Assembly: GCA_947069175.1 (NCBI GenBank)
Contig: CAMTDV010000018.1
Span: forward strand, 40,250,869-40,314,868
Direction of reading: 5' to 3'
Source of the DNA: Scalesia atractyloides
Lineage: Eukaryota; Streptophyta; Magnoliopsida; Asterales; Asteraceae
Length of the DNA: 64,000 nt
Below are positions 32,352 through 43,362 of the stretch, piece by piece. The notes beneath the pieces are model-generated. The model did not search any database, was not told the origin of the DNA, and saw only the letters and a program-made list of their open reading frames with translations. Both the position numbers and the translations under genes were made by a program. Numbering within the stretch: position 1 is the first letter of the stretch; each line of letters begins with the position of its first letter.

Positions 32352-35300
32352 ATGGCTCCCAAATCAAAATCTTCAAAATCCAAAGCAAAATCGCAACAAG
32401 AACCTCCACCTTTCACTCTCATAATCAAAACCCCATACAATTACACTGCCATACTTGAAGAAAACGATGCAAATACTCGCTATCATCTAATGATTCAAAT
32501 TTTGCAAAAGTCTAAATTCTTGCACATGTTAACCGTCAAAGCTCCCATTTACATTGATGCTCTTCGTGATTTCTAGAAAAATGCAAAGGTTCACTCATCT
32601 GCTGATGGTGTTCCTTATACAATAATTTGAAGAGTAGGGGGAGTATTGATGCAAATTAGCCCCCAATCGATATCTCAAGTTTTCAAGTTAAATGACATAC
32701 AACACCCTGTGTCATTTCCCATTAATGAGATCCAAGCAGAGTTTCTGGAAAGAGGTTATTTCGGCCAGATGAAAGGTATGACCATTTTTAAACCTAACTT
32801 ACCAGCTGAGATGAGATTTTTCTTTCACACAATTCTTACTTGTCTCTTAGCAAAATCCACTGCTTTCAATGAAATCTGATTGAACATGCAATATCTGGGG
32901 TATGCAATTTTAACTGACACCGATTTAAACTACTCCCAGATACTGTTCAATGATCTTGTGAATAATGTTAAAAGTATTGAAAAAAGAAAAGTTTTTTTGA
33001 TGCATCCACGGTTCTTGAGTGTTTACTTACAGGATGAAATTAAAGGTCCTGAAAGTAAAATTGGCGCTGTGGATAATCCAGGGCTCCTTAATCATGAAAC
33101 TTTCACCAGAATAACAAACCAAGATAAAGTTGAGAAAACACAAGTAGAGGAGGATGAGCAAGTTTTACCAGAACTAAATGTTCAAACTCAACCTCTTGCT
33201 ACTGAGCCGACTGCTCTTGGTGATCAGGGCAACACAACCGCTGCCCTGAAACCCACACCAAAAATTTCCAAAAAGAAAACTAAAACAACTTCAAAAAAGC
33301 CCACCAAACCCAAAAAGGGTCCCCTAGAAGATGAGATCCCAGGGTTCACCCTGTGACAGCACCAAAGTCACAAACCACTGCTGCTACTTCTTCACAGCAG
33401 ATGGTTCAAAGATCTCCCACCGGCTTTGAAACTCCTCCTTCTTCCTCACAAAAGGAAAAGGTTGTAGACACAGGGACACCAAATTATGAAGCTCTAGATC
33501 CACTTGGGTCTATCTTCCACATCCCCTCTCCTAGGGCAATGTCGCTTTCTACTCACCCACCTTCACCAATACCTTCACTTCCACCCACATTTGTACCATT
33601 GCTGAATGCAACTGAATTAGTTCAGACACAAACCAGCACTTCTCAACAACTTATTACTGAGAATATACTTCATCCAGTGGCTGGGTCTGATGCTTTATTC
33701 ATTGCTAGCCCATCAGCAAATGAGGAGGCTACATCCCTTGGGTTACATGTAACCCTTGGTGATAGTTCAACACAATCAGCCACTACAATTACTGAACTCC
33801 CTAGTTCTCAATTGGATAGTGGTTTCATTAATAATACTTGGTTGAAGGCAACCATTGCTGAGGCAACAACTGTTACCTCTATTGTGGGAAGTCTCCAGTA
33901 CCAAGACAAAGGGGCATCTATGTTTGAAGCTGGTCCTAAAACCACTACTCATGATAACATAGATACAACTACCACCACTGGTAGGAGTTCAGATGATCCT
34001 ATTAAATTAGGTGATGATCTAAAATACCAGGATTTGATGGAGCGAGCGACCAGAATAGAAAACTCTGTTGGTGAAATCAAAGATTTACTAAAGTAGATGA
34101 TAGCTACAAAAAGTCAACCCTCTGTTCTATCAACTGCTGATCTCAAAGAAGTCTTCACCCTCTGTTTCAACATCAACAACATTATTTGGATTTACAACAC
34201 AAGCACCAGATGAATGATGTTAGAAACATGTTTGAATCAAGGTATCAAGATACTGCAGCAGGCATTAAAGCCATGAAAGCACATCTACTCACAACCACTG
34301 GCCATGCACCTCCAACGGTTATATTTGTTACAACAGATGAAGCCAAAAAAGGGGAGAAACCTTTGGGTCCAAAGAAGCTAACAATAGATGATGATAAGGC
34401 CAGACCTACATTGAACATTCCAAGGCCTGATGGTTCAAAGAAGATAGATTTAACTGAAGAAATTGTGGCCAAGGCAAGGGCTAGTCACAAGAAGAATGTG
34501 ATTGGGGAGAGCAGATTGTTGGTTGAGAAAAAGATTGATCAGCAAAAAGAAAAAGGAGAGGTTGGTACTTCATCAAAAAGAGCTCCTGCTAGAAAAGTCA
34601 GGCAACCAACATCCACACCTCCTAAAACTAAGCCTGAAACCAATCCAATCATGAAAGCCTCTGCCTCTCGAAAACCTATCACATCTTCAAAACCACAACC
34701 CACATCCACACAAGCAGATGTTATAGCAACTGTTGTATCAACATCTGTTGATATAGCAGAGGTTGCAATAGATGCAACTCCATCCACTGCCATGATCACA
34801 TTTCCCACATCAACTCAACCATTATCCACACCACCAAAAATCCCACAACCAACATCACCTACTTTAAGGTTTAAAAGGAGGAAAATCACAAAAGTGATAA
34901 ATGATGATGAGATATCTGCACCTCTTCCACTATCATTAACACCAGTGATCCCCACATCAGTGCTTACAACTTCTTCAACTCTTAAAGTCATTCCTGCATC
35001 AAAGTTGTATCCTCTTGATTTACCAGCAGTCAGGGAAGAGATCCTGAGTTTCTTTTCAGAGGATGACCCTGACAAAAGAACAATTCTATCCCTTGATGGC
35101 TATCCAAGACCAGCAAATGTTGATGCCTATCTAGAATTGAAAAAGAAGCAAGCAGAGGATATTGCCAAAAGAGAATCAGCTGGTAAAATGATAGAGAGAT
35201 ACAGCTTATCATGTCCTTTCAACTGAGTGAAGTCACCATTCTACAAAATTTTGTCAAGGATCTGAGCAACCAGTTGTCAGTAAGGGAAGATAAGTTGCTC

Positions 35301-36118
35301 TAGAGTGAACTCATTGAGTATATCATGGAAAAGAAGGTGTATAAGGCAATAAGGCCACAGTTCAGGGATTGGAGCATAGATGAACTGAGGGAGGAAATCA
35401 ACAGAATGCAAGAAATGTTCAAAGACCCTCTTTAAAAGCCAACTCCTCCAACTGGGATTTATACAAGAAAGATATCACTGAAAATGCCTTGAAGTTGAAG
35501 AGAATGAAGCAAGAACTGATTCAAAATCATTATGGTTCCAAAAACCAAGTGATGAGATGGGGTGTGGGGAGGGTGATAGACACTTACAAAAGTTTGGAAG
35601 AGAGTAGGAAAAAGGATCCATCCATGCCTCCCAAGCCTGACTATTCAGAAGAAGATGCTATCCTCAGAGCTCAACTCTATAACAACTCTAGCTCAACATC
35701 TGCCCACTCCACACTTGCCCTGCAACACAGGAAAAAGCAAGGGGAGATGAATGAAAAGACTGACAAAGAGTTTTAGGATACATTTATCAAAGAAGGGATT
35801 CAGAATATGATTGATTATCACACAGATGATACAAGTGCCAAGCTGGCTAAAGATTTATCAAAGATGGCTCATTTACAAACCTCTACAATAAAAGCTCCTT
35901 CAAGAAAACCATCAGACCCAAAAATTCTAAAATGGAAGGTCGACAAAGACACCCATGAATTGACATTGCTCAAGTCTGATGGTGCAGCCACTAAACTATC
36001 CATGAAACATGCTTATGAGCTTACAGTAGAAGACTTCCAAGAACTACTATGTTTAGAGTTGGTGAAGGATGTTGATGACATGGAATCTCTTAACTTTGAA
36101 CTTCAATTCAAAGGTTAA
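32352..36118 (+). pseudogene. Copia-C extra ORF downstream of pol (ORF3, env-like position), broken
   Basis: The first ATG (32352) starts MAPKSKSSKSKAKSQQEPPP. Successive open blocks in shifting frames cover 32352-32576, 32646-32879, 32880-33356, 33353-34096, 34186-35226, 35489-35776 and 35807-36118. The N-terminal third includes LPAEMRFFFHTILTCLLAKS, TAFNEI and HPRFLSVYLQDE. The middle is Thr/Pro/Ser-rich and the latter part Lys/Glu-rich with probable coiled segments. No clear transmembrane segment was recognised. SIRE-type Copia elements have an ORF in this position, often called env-like. I recognise the LLAKSTAFNE pattern from proteins annotated as hypothetical in composite genomes, but cannot name a function. 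Confidence 0.75.
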
Positions 36119-36181
36119 ATAAGAGAATTCCTTCTGAGGAATAAAAAGCAAGAATAAAGTGTTTTTGGCATCACCTGTTCC

Positions 36182-36191
36182 AGGGGGAGAT
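36182..36191 (+). promoter_or_regulatory. Copia-C polypurine tract
   Basis: AGGGGGAGAT directly precedes the 3' LTR. It is the same core as in Copia-A and Copia-B, here in plus orientation. Confidence 0.92.
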
Positions 36192-36823
36192 TGTTGGGAT
36201 TGAACCCTATGAAAGGAACAGATGATATAAAGCCAAATAACACTATCCGAGCTTTGGTACAACTATCAGAGGTTACAACCTCTGATGTAATTAAACTGCT
36301 TTCCATAAAGACTGCTCATCCTATCATCTGCCTTCACAAAGCTTCAAGATTTGCCAGAGTTAACAAGGGACAGAGGATAATGATCAGAGTTTAGTCATTA
36401 GCTTAGTTAATCAATGTAACCCCAGTGCCAAGCACTGATAGTTAGTATAAGCAGTGTTTAGAGTTAGTTACATATTAGTTTCCTGTCACTATCAACCCTG
36501 ACATCATCAAAAGATGCTCAGAGGTTAGATAGTTAGTATAAATAGGCAACCCTGTAACCTTTAAACTCGTCTCTTAAAAGATCAACTTTCGCATATCATC
36601 TTCTCTACATTTTCTCATTACCAAACTGTAATTGCAAAGGCTGAGGGGGAGTTTGTGAATCACATGCAAGTTAATCAACTTGAAAGCATGATGATGATGA
36701 AAACAAACGACCATTGCTTGTAGTAAAAGTTTTCCATCTTATTCTACTGCAAATCTCTTTTAATTCAATCATTTTCCATTTTTGAAACAAAAACTACAAG
36801 TAATTCAAACTCAGATCCTAACA
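36192..36823 (+). repeat. Copia-C 3' LTR
   Basis: It is 632 bp, from TGTTGGGATTG to GATCCTAACA. The TATA box TATAAATA is at 36537-36544. A 22-bp palindrome with 10-bp arms (ATCAGAGGTT, centre AC) is at 36265-36286 and is partly deleted in the 5' LTR. Confidence 0.95.
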
Positions 36824-36828
36824 GAAGG

Positions 36829-37339
36829 TATGTGAGATTGATATAAATCTAGAGAGGTGTTGAAAATATCGATGAAATAAGGATGGTGGTCAATTGTTCG
36901 TTTCTCGAAACAAACAAATGACACACAGTGACTAATCACAGTAAATGGGTCTTTATAATGTATCGCGAAGACATGCTTTAGCCTACAAGTGGACACTCAC
37001 CCCAAGAGTTCCAAGGTAAGAGTGACTGGTCCGATTAAGTGGATTTGTACGAACACTCTAACCTTGGACAGAAAACTCAGGGTATAGGCACCCACCCTTC
37101 CAGATTGCATGTGTTCAGATTAATAAAACCCAAAACTTTGACGAGATTTGAAAACTCTAAAGGCATAAAGCCAAAAAATGATTCATCTAAGAATAGATGT
37201 TTTTCTTTTCAAAAAGTTTTCGGAAAGAGATTTTGTAACTTTTGTATGAATCTAAATGCAAGTAAACTCGCGTTAGGGTCCTAGGAAGGTTATAGTCTAG
37301 GTCAAAGCATTACTAATAACCTAATTCCCTATAACCAGT
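36829..37339 (-). other. Gypsy-2 right unit leader, distal part
   Basis: This is leader sequence of the right Gypsy-2 unit, displaced by Copia-C from the gag start at 24757. It aligns with 16484-17041 except for a gap of about 50 bp near 37245. No gene is present. Confidence 0.85.
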
Positions 37340-37351
37340 GCTCTGATACCA
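37340..37351 (-). promoter_or_regulatory. Gypsy-2 right unit primer-binding site
   Basis: The minus-strand reading TGGTATCAGAGC is a perfect initiator tRNA-Met site three bases from the 5' LTR. Confidence 0.93.
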
Positions 37352-37354
37352 ATC

Positions 37355-40300
37355 CGTAACACCCTGACCGCGTAAAAACAACAAGCCGCAGCGGAAACGT
37401 CGGGGAGTCCCGTTAACATATTGTTTCAACAACACGTGGTAATTAAAGTTATGTTTTATTGAATATTGAAATTCCATAGTTACATTGTTTTGGAAATTAA
37501 AACAAACTAAATCAACTATTGTCTTTCATATTTTAAGGCACTAAGTCCACGTCCGATCCTAAGTGAGCATGCATCAATCATCAAGCATTGTTCCCTAAAA
37601 CATATGTGAAAACGAGTCAGCAAAAATATGCCGGCGAGTACATAGATTTTGTCAGTGTGTCAAATTCATGGCCTAGAATATGTATTTGCAATACCTCGTC
37701 AGACTACTAGAGTCGTTAATTGAAAATTGTGTTATCAAAAGGTATTTGGTATTGCAATAATAACTAACCAACTAAAACAAGTTAGTTATAGTTTATAAAA
37801 GATTAGTAGCGATGAATCTTGACCAAAAAATTTGTTTTGTAAATTCGATTAGTAAATCGTCTTGAAGAAACTTTGTATGGTTTATATCTTTAATTGAAAA
37901 TCGTTGCGTGTCATTGTTTGAAAACCTTTGTTCCAAGTGATGCAAATAACGCCACGAATGTGATACGATAAAAGCACTTATATATAGTAAGTACCAGCGG
38001 CGTATCCACCATGATTTTATCACATTACACACGTATTGTTATCTAAATCAATTACCATAAACCAATCGTCCATTGTTCGTGTCATAAACCATTCGTCCAT
38101 TGTTCGTGTTATAAACCAATTGTTCATAGTCCGTGTAAACAAATTGTCCTTGTTTTTAATTGTGAAAACTTTTGGTCGTTTTGGTGAACACATTCAAACC
38201 TGTGTTGACTCGTCTATACCACCAAAGGGTATCTTTAAATTGCAATAACAAACCACCAAAGGGTTTGTTAAGGTAAACAATTTCGGTCGTTCCCCAAACT
38301 TCCCCACAAACACCGGGAACCTTGGTAACGGGATTGTCAGTCCTATGGTACCATAACTTACTACTGGTCAGCTTGGACAAAGCTAATGAATGTCATTCGT
38401 GTCATGTATATAACGCACCAACAAGTTCGTTCACGTCATTGAAAACGTCGTGTTTATATAAACCATAGCTTTTGTTTTGAAAACTTGAAAACAATTTAGC
38501 ACCTATGAATCACCCCAAAATATTTGAAAAACATAAAAGAGGGGAGCTATATACTCACTTGGGGTTGCAAAATAACCTTGAATAAAAGAATATAACAAGC
38601 TCAAATGTCCGAGAAATCAAACGTGTCCTAAAATCGGATAACTATGTAAATATCGGGACTTTAATCGGTGGATTGGATAGAATGAGGTCTTGTAAACCAA
38701 ATGAGTGTTGGTACTCATATGAAATGTTTAACAAAGTCTACATTCTGATTTGAAAAGGATTCCTAAGTGCTTTTGACCCGTTATGATTCGTTAAGGTAGT
38801 TTACGCTACTTTAAGGATCATTTACGGAAATACGTGTTCGGATGGTTAGATATGTGTTATGATAAGTCTTATATACCAAAGTACGTTTAGTAATGTTATA
38901 ACGTCAGTGTATATGGCAAAACATTGGTTACATATGCTTAAAATTGTTTTATGCACAAAAAGGGCGTTTTGGACATTTATAAAGGCATAACTAGCGACTT
39001 AACATCATACTAACCAAACGACGTGACCATAAGGTATAACCTCAGAGGGTTATTCCCTATACAACTATGGTCACATATATGTGTTTGGTCAGATCCTAAG
39101 ATCGACCAAATGGGTCGGATTCAAAAGTCAAAGCGGTGGTCAAAACCGCTCGACTTACGACCCTAAATAAGCACTAACTAAAAGTGACGAGTTAGACATG
39201 TCAAACATGTTTAATTATGTTTATAAAATTGATTTGGTATCAAAACAAGGTGTTTTGATACCCTAAAATAGTTCCGTCGTATGATGCGCATTTTGCGCAT
39301 TATTGACCGAAAATTTGACTCGTCACTACAACTAGTAAACGTGGTAATCAGTAGGAATGATCGCTAAGGACCATAACAATCGTGATTACGATCACGTTGC
39401 AAAGTTCAATTGAACTTTGTTTTGACCAATTAATGGTCAAAGCCGAAAGTCAAAAACTGTTTGACTTATAGCTAAAAGCAATGAAAAAGACTAAGGATCA
39501 GATCTTACTTATGTTTAGGAACTCCCAAGATCTCAAAGAACTCAGTAGGAGGCCTCCAAAAGGATGGAAGCAAACTCCAAGAGTATGGGAGGAAGAAGAA
39601 TGGAATGAGCAAAGAGAAATGGTGAAAATCAAGCCTATTTATACTAATAGTGGAGCTCCAAAATCATGCCAAGTGTTGATCCAGGTGTTAAAGCATTGAT
39701 TAGTGTCCCTCCAGGTGTCTAATGCTGGTTAAAGGTGGCATAGATCGCGACTTGGGGGCCGAGGAAGTTAACAAGAAGCTGCCACTTTGATTTTAAGAAG
39801 GTTCTGAGCTGGGGACCCCTTACGAACCGTATTGGGTTTTGCCTTACGGTCCATAAGGCCCTTGCAGGGGTAGAAGTTTAAAGAAATTGAAGAAATGGCC
39901 CCTGAACTTGTTTTTGACGCGTTTTGACACTTTTAACACCCGTTAACCCCATTTTTAAGCTCCATAAGGATGAATAAACATAGGGAACTTTAAACATGTT
40001 CAAAAATGTCCCGAGTTTCGGTTCGTTCGGTCGTACGGTTGCGGTTTTCGGTTAATTACGACGGGAATCATAACGAACGCGCAAATGACCGTAAACGCGT
40101 AACGAATGATATTTTTGCATTCCAATCATTAAAATACTGGATTTTAATGATTAGAAAAAAAATTTGATGTGCATACATGTTCCGGATAACGATATCGGCA
40201 TAGTTTCGCAGAATTTGCAAAATAGCCCCTGAAGTTGCAAAAGCATGTTTTTGCCATACCGAAGCTCTCAAAAGTTATTTCTAAGTTATGTAAAGGGTAT

Positions 40301-40539
40301 TTAAGGTATGTTTAGCTTATGTCATTGTTCCGGAGTGTATGTCGCGTTAAACTGATTACGTTAGCATAATAGTTTGCGATTTCACTCCCAAAAGTTGTTT
40401 AAGAGTTCGGAATCGTGCAAGAATCGAATACATGCAATTGTTGTGATAAAATACAAATCTTGAAAACAAAACACAAAAATTTCATCGATTGATAATTCGT
40501 TCAGAATTGTTATACGATCGGATCACCACAAATGTCACA
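37355..40539 (-). repeat. Gypsy-2 right (5') LTR
   Basis: It is 3185 bp and aligns along its whole length with 17057-20250. The terminal TG next to the primer site has mutated to CG. The U3 palindrome is at 39841-39859, with one arm mutation. It is followed at 40540 by the TGTTT duplication and Copia-B sequence. Confidence 0.94.
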
Positions 40540-40544
40540 TGTTT

Positions 40545-40800
40545 ATCACTTTTAAACTTTACATTTCTTTAGCATATTGTGATAGTCCACTGATGTACTA
40601 TCATTTCCATTGTGACACAAAATTCTTTTTGTCTTTTTCAATGTTTTTACTTTTTGATTTTTCAAATGTTTTTGAATTTTCAATTTTTTCATGTGTTTTT
40701 TGTATTTTCTCCAATATTTCTCCCCCTAAAATCAAAAACATATTTTTGTATTTTAGTTTTTAAGAAATACTAATCTAAAAGATATACAAACCAATGTGGA
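40545..40800 (-). other. Copia-B 3' untranslated region, proximal part
   Basis: This is the continuation of 13627 across Gypsy-2 and aligns with 4651-4920 of Copia-A. It is T-rich and non-coding. Confidence 0.8.
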
Positions 40801-41311
40801 TCACGTGAACTTGTCGTCCGATCCATATTCAACCTCTACTTCCGCACCTGTCAGCAAATTTTTAATACCGTTAAGCCTCATGAGATATTTAAATCTTGTT
40901 AAAGGAAAAGCTTTGGTATAAAAGTTAGCTTTTTGTTCATCGGTGTGGATTTTTTATATTCGCACCAACTTCTTTTTGTAGCAGTCACGAATGAAGTGTT
41001 AACGAATTTCAATGTGTTTAGTTCGTGAGTGATGAACAAGATTTTTAGTGATGTCGATTGCTGCCTTATTATCTACATATAAAGGCGTATCAAGGAGTTG
41101 CAATCCAAAGTCCCTCATCTGTTGTTGAATCCAAAGGATTTGAGAACAACAGCTGGAAGCAGAAATGTATTATGCCTCATAAGTAGAAAGAGAGACCGTG
41201 GTTTGTTTCTTGCATTGCCACGTTACTAAGCGTGTCCAAACAACTGGCAACCGGCCGTTGTAGATTTAGAATTCAACTTGTCCACCCTGAAGTCCGAATC
41301 AGCGTATCCCG
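40801..41311 (-). pseudogene. Copia-B RNase H, broken
   Basis: The minus-strand reading in several frames shows SDFRVDKLNSKSTTAGCQLFG-like codons near 41300-41230, KKQTTVSLSTYEA near 41205, and VDNKAAIDITKNLVHHS near 41080-41030. RTKHIEIR follows near 41010, and then the terminal acidic block to about 40800. Stops and frameshifts are frequent. It lies at the 3' end of Pol as expected for Copia. Confidence 0.82.
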
Positions 41312-42022
41312 TCAGTCAAAATTATCGTTCTTTGGATACCACAAGCCGGTGCTTGGACATCCCTTCAGGTAACGGAAAATTCGCTTGACTATCTGCATGT
41401 GTGACACTCGAGGACTGGACTGGTATCTCGCGCAAAGGCAGGTAGGATACATGATATCTGGGCGAGATGCCGTCAGACACATCAGAGATCCTATCATCGA
41501 CCGATACAGTGTATCATCCACTTTGGTTCCTATTTCATTGATGCAAATTCCATGATTCAGTGCAAGAGGAGTCGAAAGCGGCTTCGAGCTATCCATTTCA
41601 AACTTCTTCAGAATATCGTGAACATACTTCGTTTGATGAATGAATATGCCGTCTGGTAACTAATCGACCTGTAATCCAAGAAAGAATTTCATTGCACCCA
41701 TGGAGGACATCTCGAATTTTTTCTTCATGATCTTTTCGAACTCTTTGCAAAGACTATCATCCGTTGAACCAAAAATGATATCATCCACATAGATTTGTAC
41801 GATGATTAGATGGTTTCCGACTTCCTTGGTAAACAATGTACTATCCATTGTGCCTCTTGTAAAGCCGTTTCCAACGAGATGTTGAGATAACATCTCGTAC
41901 CAAGCTCTCGGGGCTTGATGTAATCCGTATAAGGCTATGTCTAGGTAATAAGCTTTGTTCTTGTTCAGCGGATCGATGAAACCCGGTGGTTGGCCGACGT
42001 ACACTTGTTCGCGTGGCTTACC
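41312..42022 (-). pseudogene. Copia-B reverse transcriptase, C-terminal part
   Basis: Reading down from the solo-LTR insertion: REQVYVGQPPGFIDPLN, ALYGLHQAPRAWYEMLSQHL, the catalytic IYVDDIIFGSTDD near 41795-41770 (both aspartates present), and MGAMKFFLGLQVD, to a stop near 41660. The frame resumes with SSKPLSTPLAL, then LYRSMIGSLMCLTASRPDIMYP, to 41312. The upstream half of the domain is at 45888-46200 beyond the solo LTR; the two meet in LYG | KPREQVYV. Confidence 0.9.
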
Positions 42023-43331
42023 TGTAACACCCCAAAAACATCGCAGCAGAAATACAAACGTAATGGTGACGGAAGTTGGTGCCCATAAATATCTTAGTGG
42101 ACGATGCATCGTTAATTTTGGACATATTACTTAATTAAAACATTGTTTCCAAATTAAAACACAAGCCACAACCATAACATAGTTAAGTTGCCTTGATCCT
42201 TATGGATCTTAATACAGTCGGTCCCAGATAAATTTTAAAAGTGTCCAAAGTTTATTATTAAACAAAACATGCATCAAGACATGCCAAAGATTCCCGAAGC
42301 CTAGCTCAAGTACCTAAAGAACACGTTAAAATCAAGTGTCAACACAAAGGAGGGTGAGCTCACATATTCATACTTCAAAACAAGGAAAACTTTCTAATTA
42401 TATGTTTATTATCAAAACATCCAAATAATATTTTTGAAAGTTAATTTATTTCCTTAATAAAATCCATGAGTCAGCCGTCACAAGCGTTCCCTGAAACCTC
42501 TGAACTAAGCATCTTCCCAAGTTCAGACTCGTATGTTTGCAAGACAATACGAACTATATATTAACAATAAGGGTATAATCAAGACTAGACCATAATAAAA
42601 TATCAATTCGTCGTTTGACTTGATCGGAGCGACCGATCACGACGGGGTAGTCAACCCGATAGATCTACCAACAATTCTACGTGTTCAATACTTAAATGAT
42701 TAAACAGCAATGCCTGTGCATGCGCCCATAAGGGCCATCTATATCACTTGCCTCATGAACAATATATTATCCTACTAAAATGATAAATTTATTATGTAAC
42801 GAGTTGTACGAATCCCCGACGTCCCCACCGAAACGTAAGCCTAATCCCGATACTTACTCTCTTGAGACCGAGCCAATTCCTCACAACTTTAGATTTAAGA
42901 AATTATAAATCTACACGGTCGTTTTATCCCCAAAACACCGTAAAATCCCCGTTTCATCCTGAAACATATTTATTCACAAAATCGTTCCTACCCGAAACAT
43001 AATGATATCATCAAATCATACATTTTCCATGAAAATATACATTTTATATAAGCAAAGGTATGTTTTATTCAAAAACATCTTTAATCCTTTTAAGGCGTGT
43101 TCTTCCCCAAAACATATACAAAACAGTAAAAAGAGGGGATTTAGTGACACTCACCTTTGGATGCGTATTTAAAATAGCGCGATCCCACAATTTGATTCTA
43201 CACGTCCTAACATACGTAGGCACGATTTAATAATCAATATATTACAAAATTCCTAAGTTTCTCCAAAACTTAGAATTTTCACATAACTTTGAGATTTTCT
43301 CGAAAAGTCATTATTTTTTATTATGTTGGCA

Positions 43332-43362
<31 letters not shown>

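Larger units (their letters stand above)
24762..36828 (+). mobile_element. Copia-C: SIRE-like Copia retrotransposon with TSD GAAGG
   Basis: This complete insertion (24767-36823) in the Gypsy-2 leader is flanked by GAAGG at 24762-24766 and 36824-36828. Removing it restores GGAAGGTATGTGAG, matching GGAAGGTGTGTGAG at 16480 in the left unit. LTRs are at 24767-25380 and 36192-36823. Interior order on plus: primer site, gag with zinc knuckle, acidic coiled region, protease, integrase, reverse transcriptase, RNase H, then a 3.8-kb extra ORF region before the polypurine tract. The long gag linker, extra 3' ORF and tract AGGGGGAGA are features of the SIRE/Maximus clade. The reading frames are broken at many sites. 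Confidence 0.94.
13623..40544 (-). mobile_element. Gypsy-2: compound three-LTR chromovirus with TSD TGTTT
   Basis: Its outer ends are 13628 and 40539, flanked by TGTTT at 13623-13627 and 40540-40544. The intact site is visible in Copia-A near 4647. Inside are three LTRs in the same orientation: a truncated one (13628 to about 14337), a full one (17057-20250) and a full one (37355-40539). Between LTR 1 and LTR 2 lies a shortened interior (RT start, protease and gag only); between LTR 2 and LTR 3 lies a full-length but broken interior. All read on the minus strand. Copia-C sits in the leader of the second unit. The layout fits unequal recombination between two copies, or between LTR and interior, followed by deletion. 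The family is a Tekay/Del-like chromovirus, with a chromodomain remnant near 20430-20290. Confidence 0.9.

Noticed and set aside
34186..35226. Minus-strand open frames opposite Copia-C ORF3 as antisense genes.
   Set aside because: Several short frames (for example 34245-34472, 34539-34808) mirror the Thr/Ser-rich codons of the plus strand and have no family resemblance.
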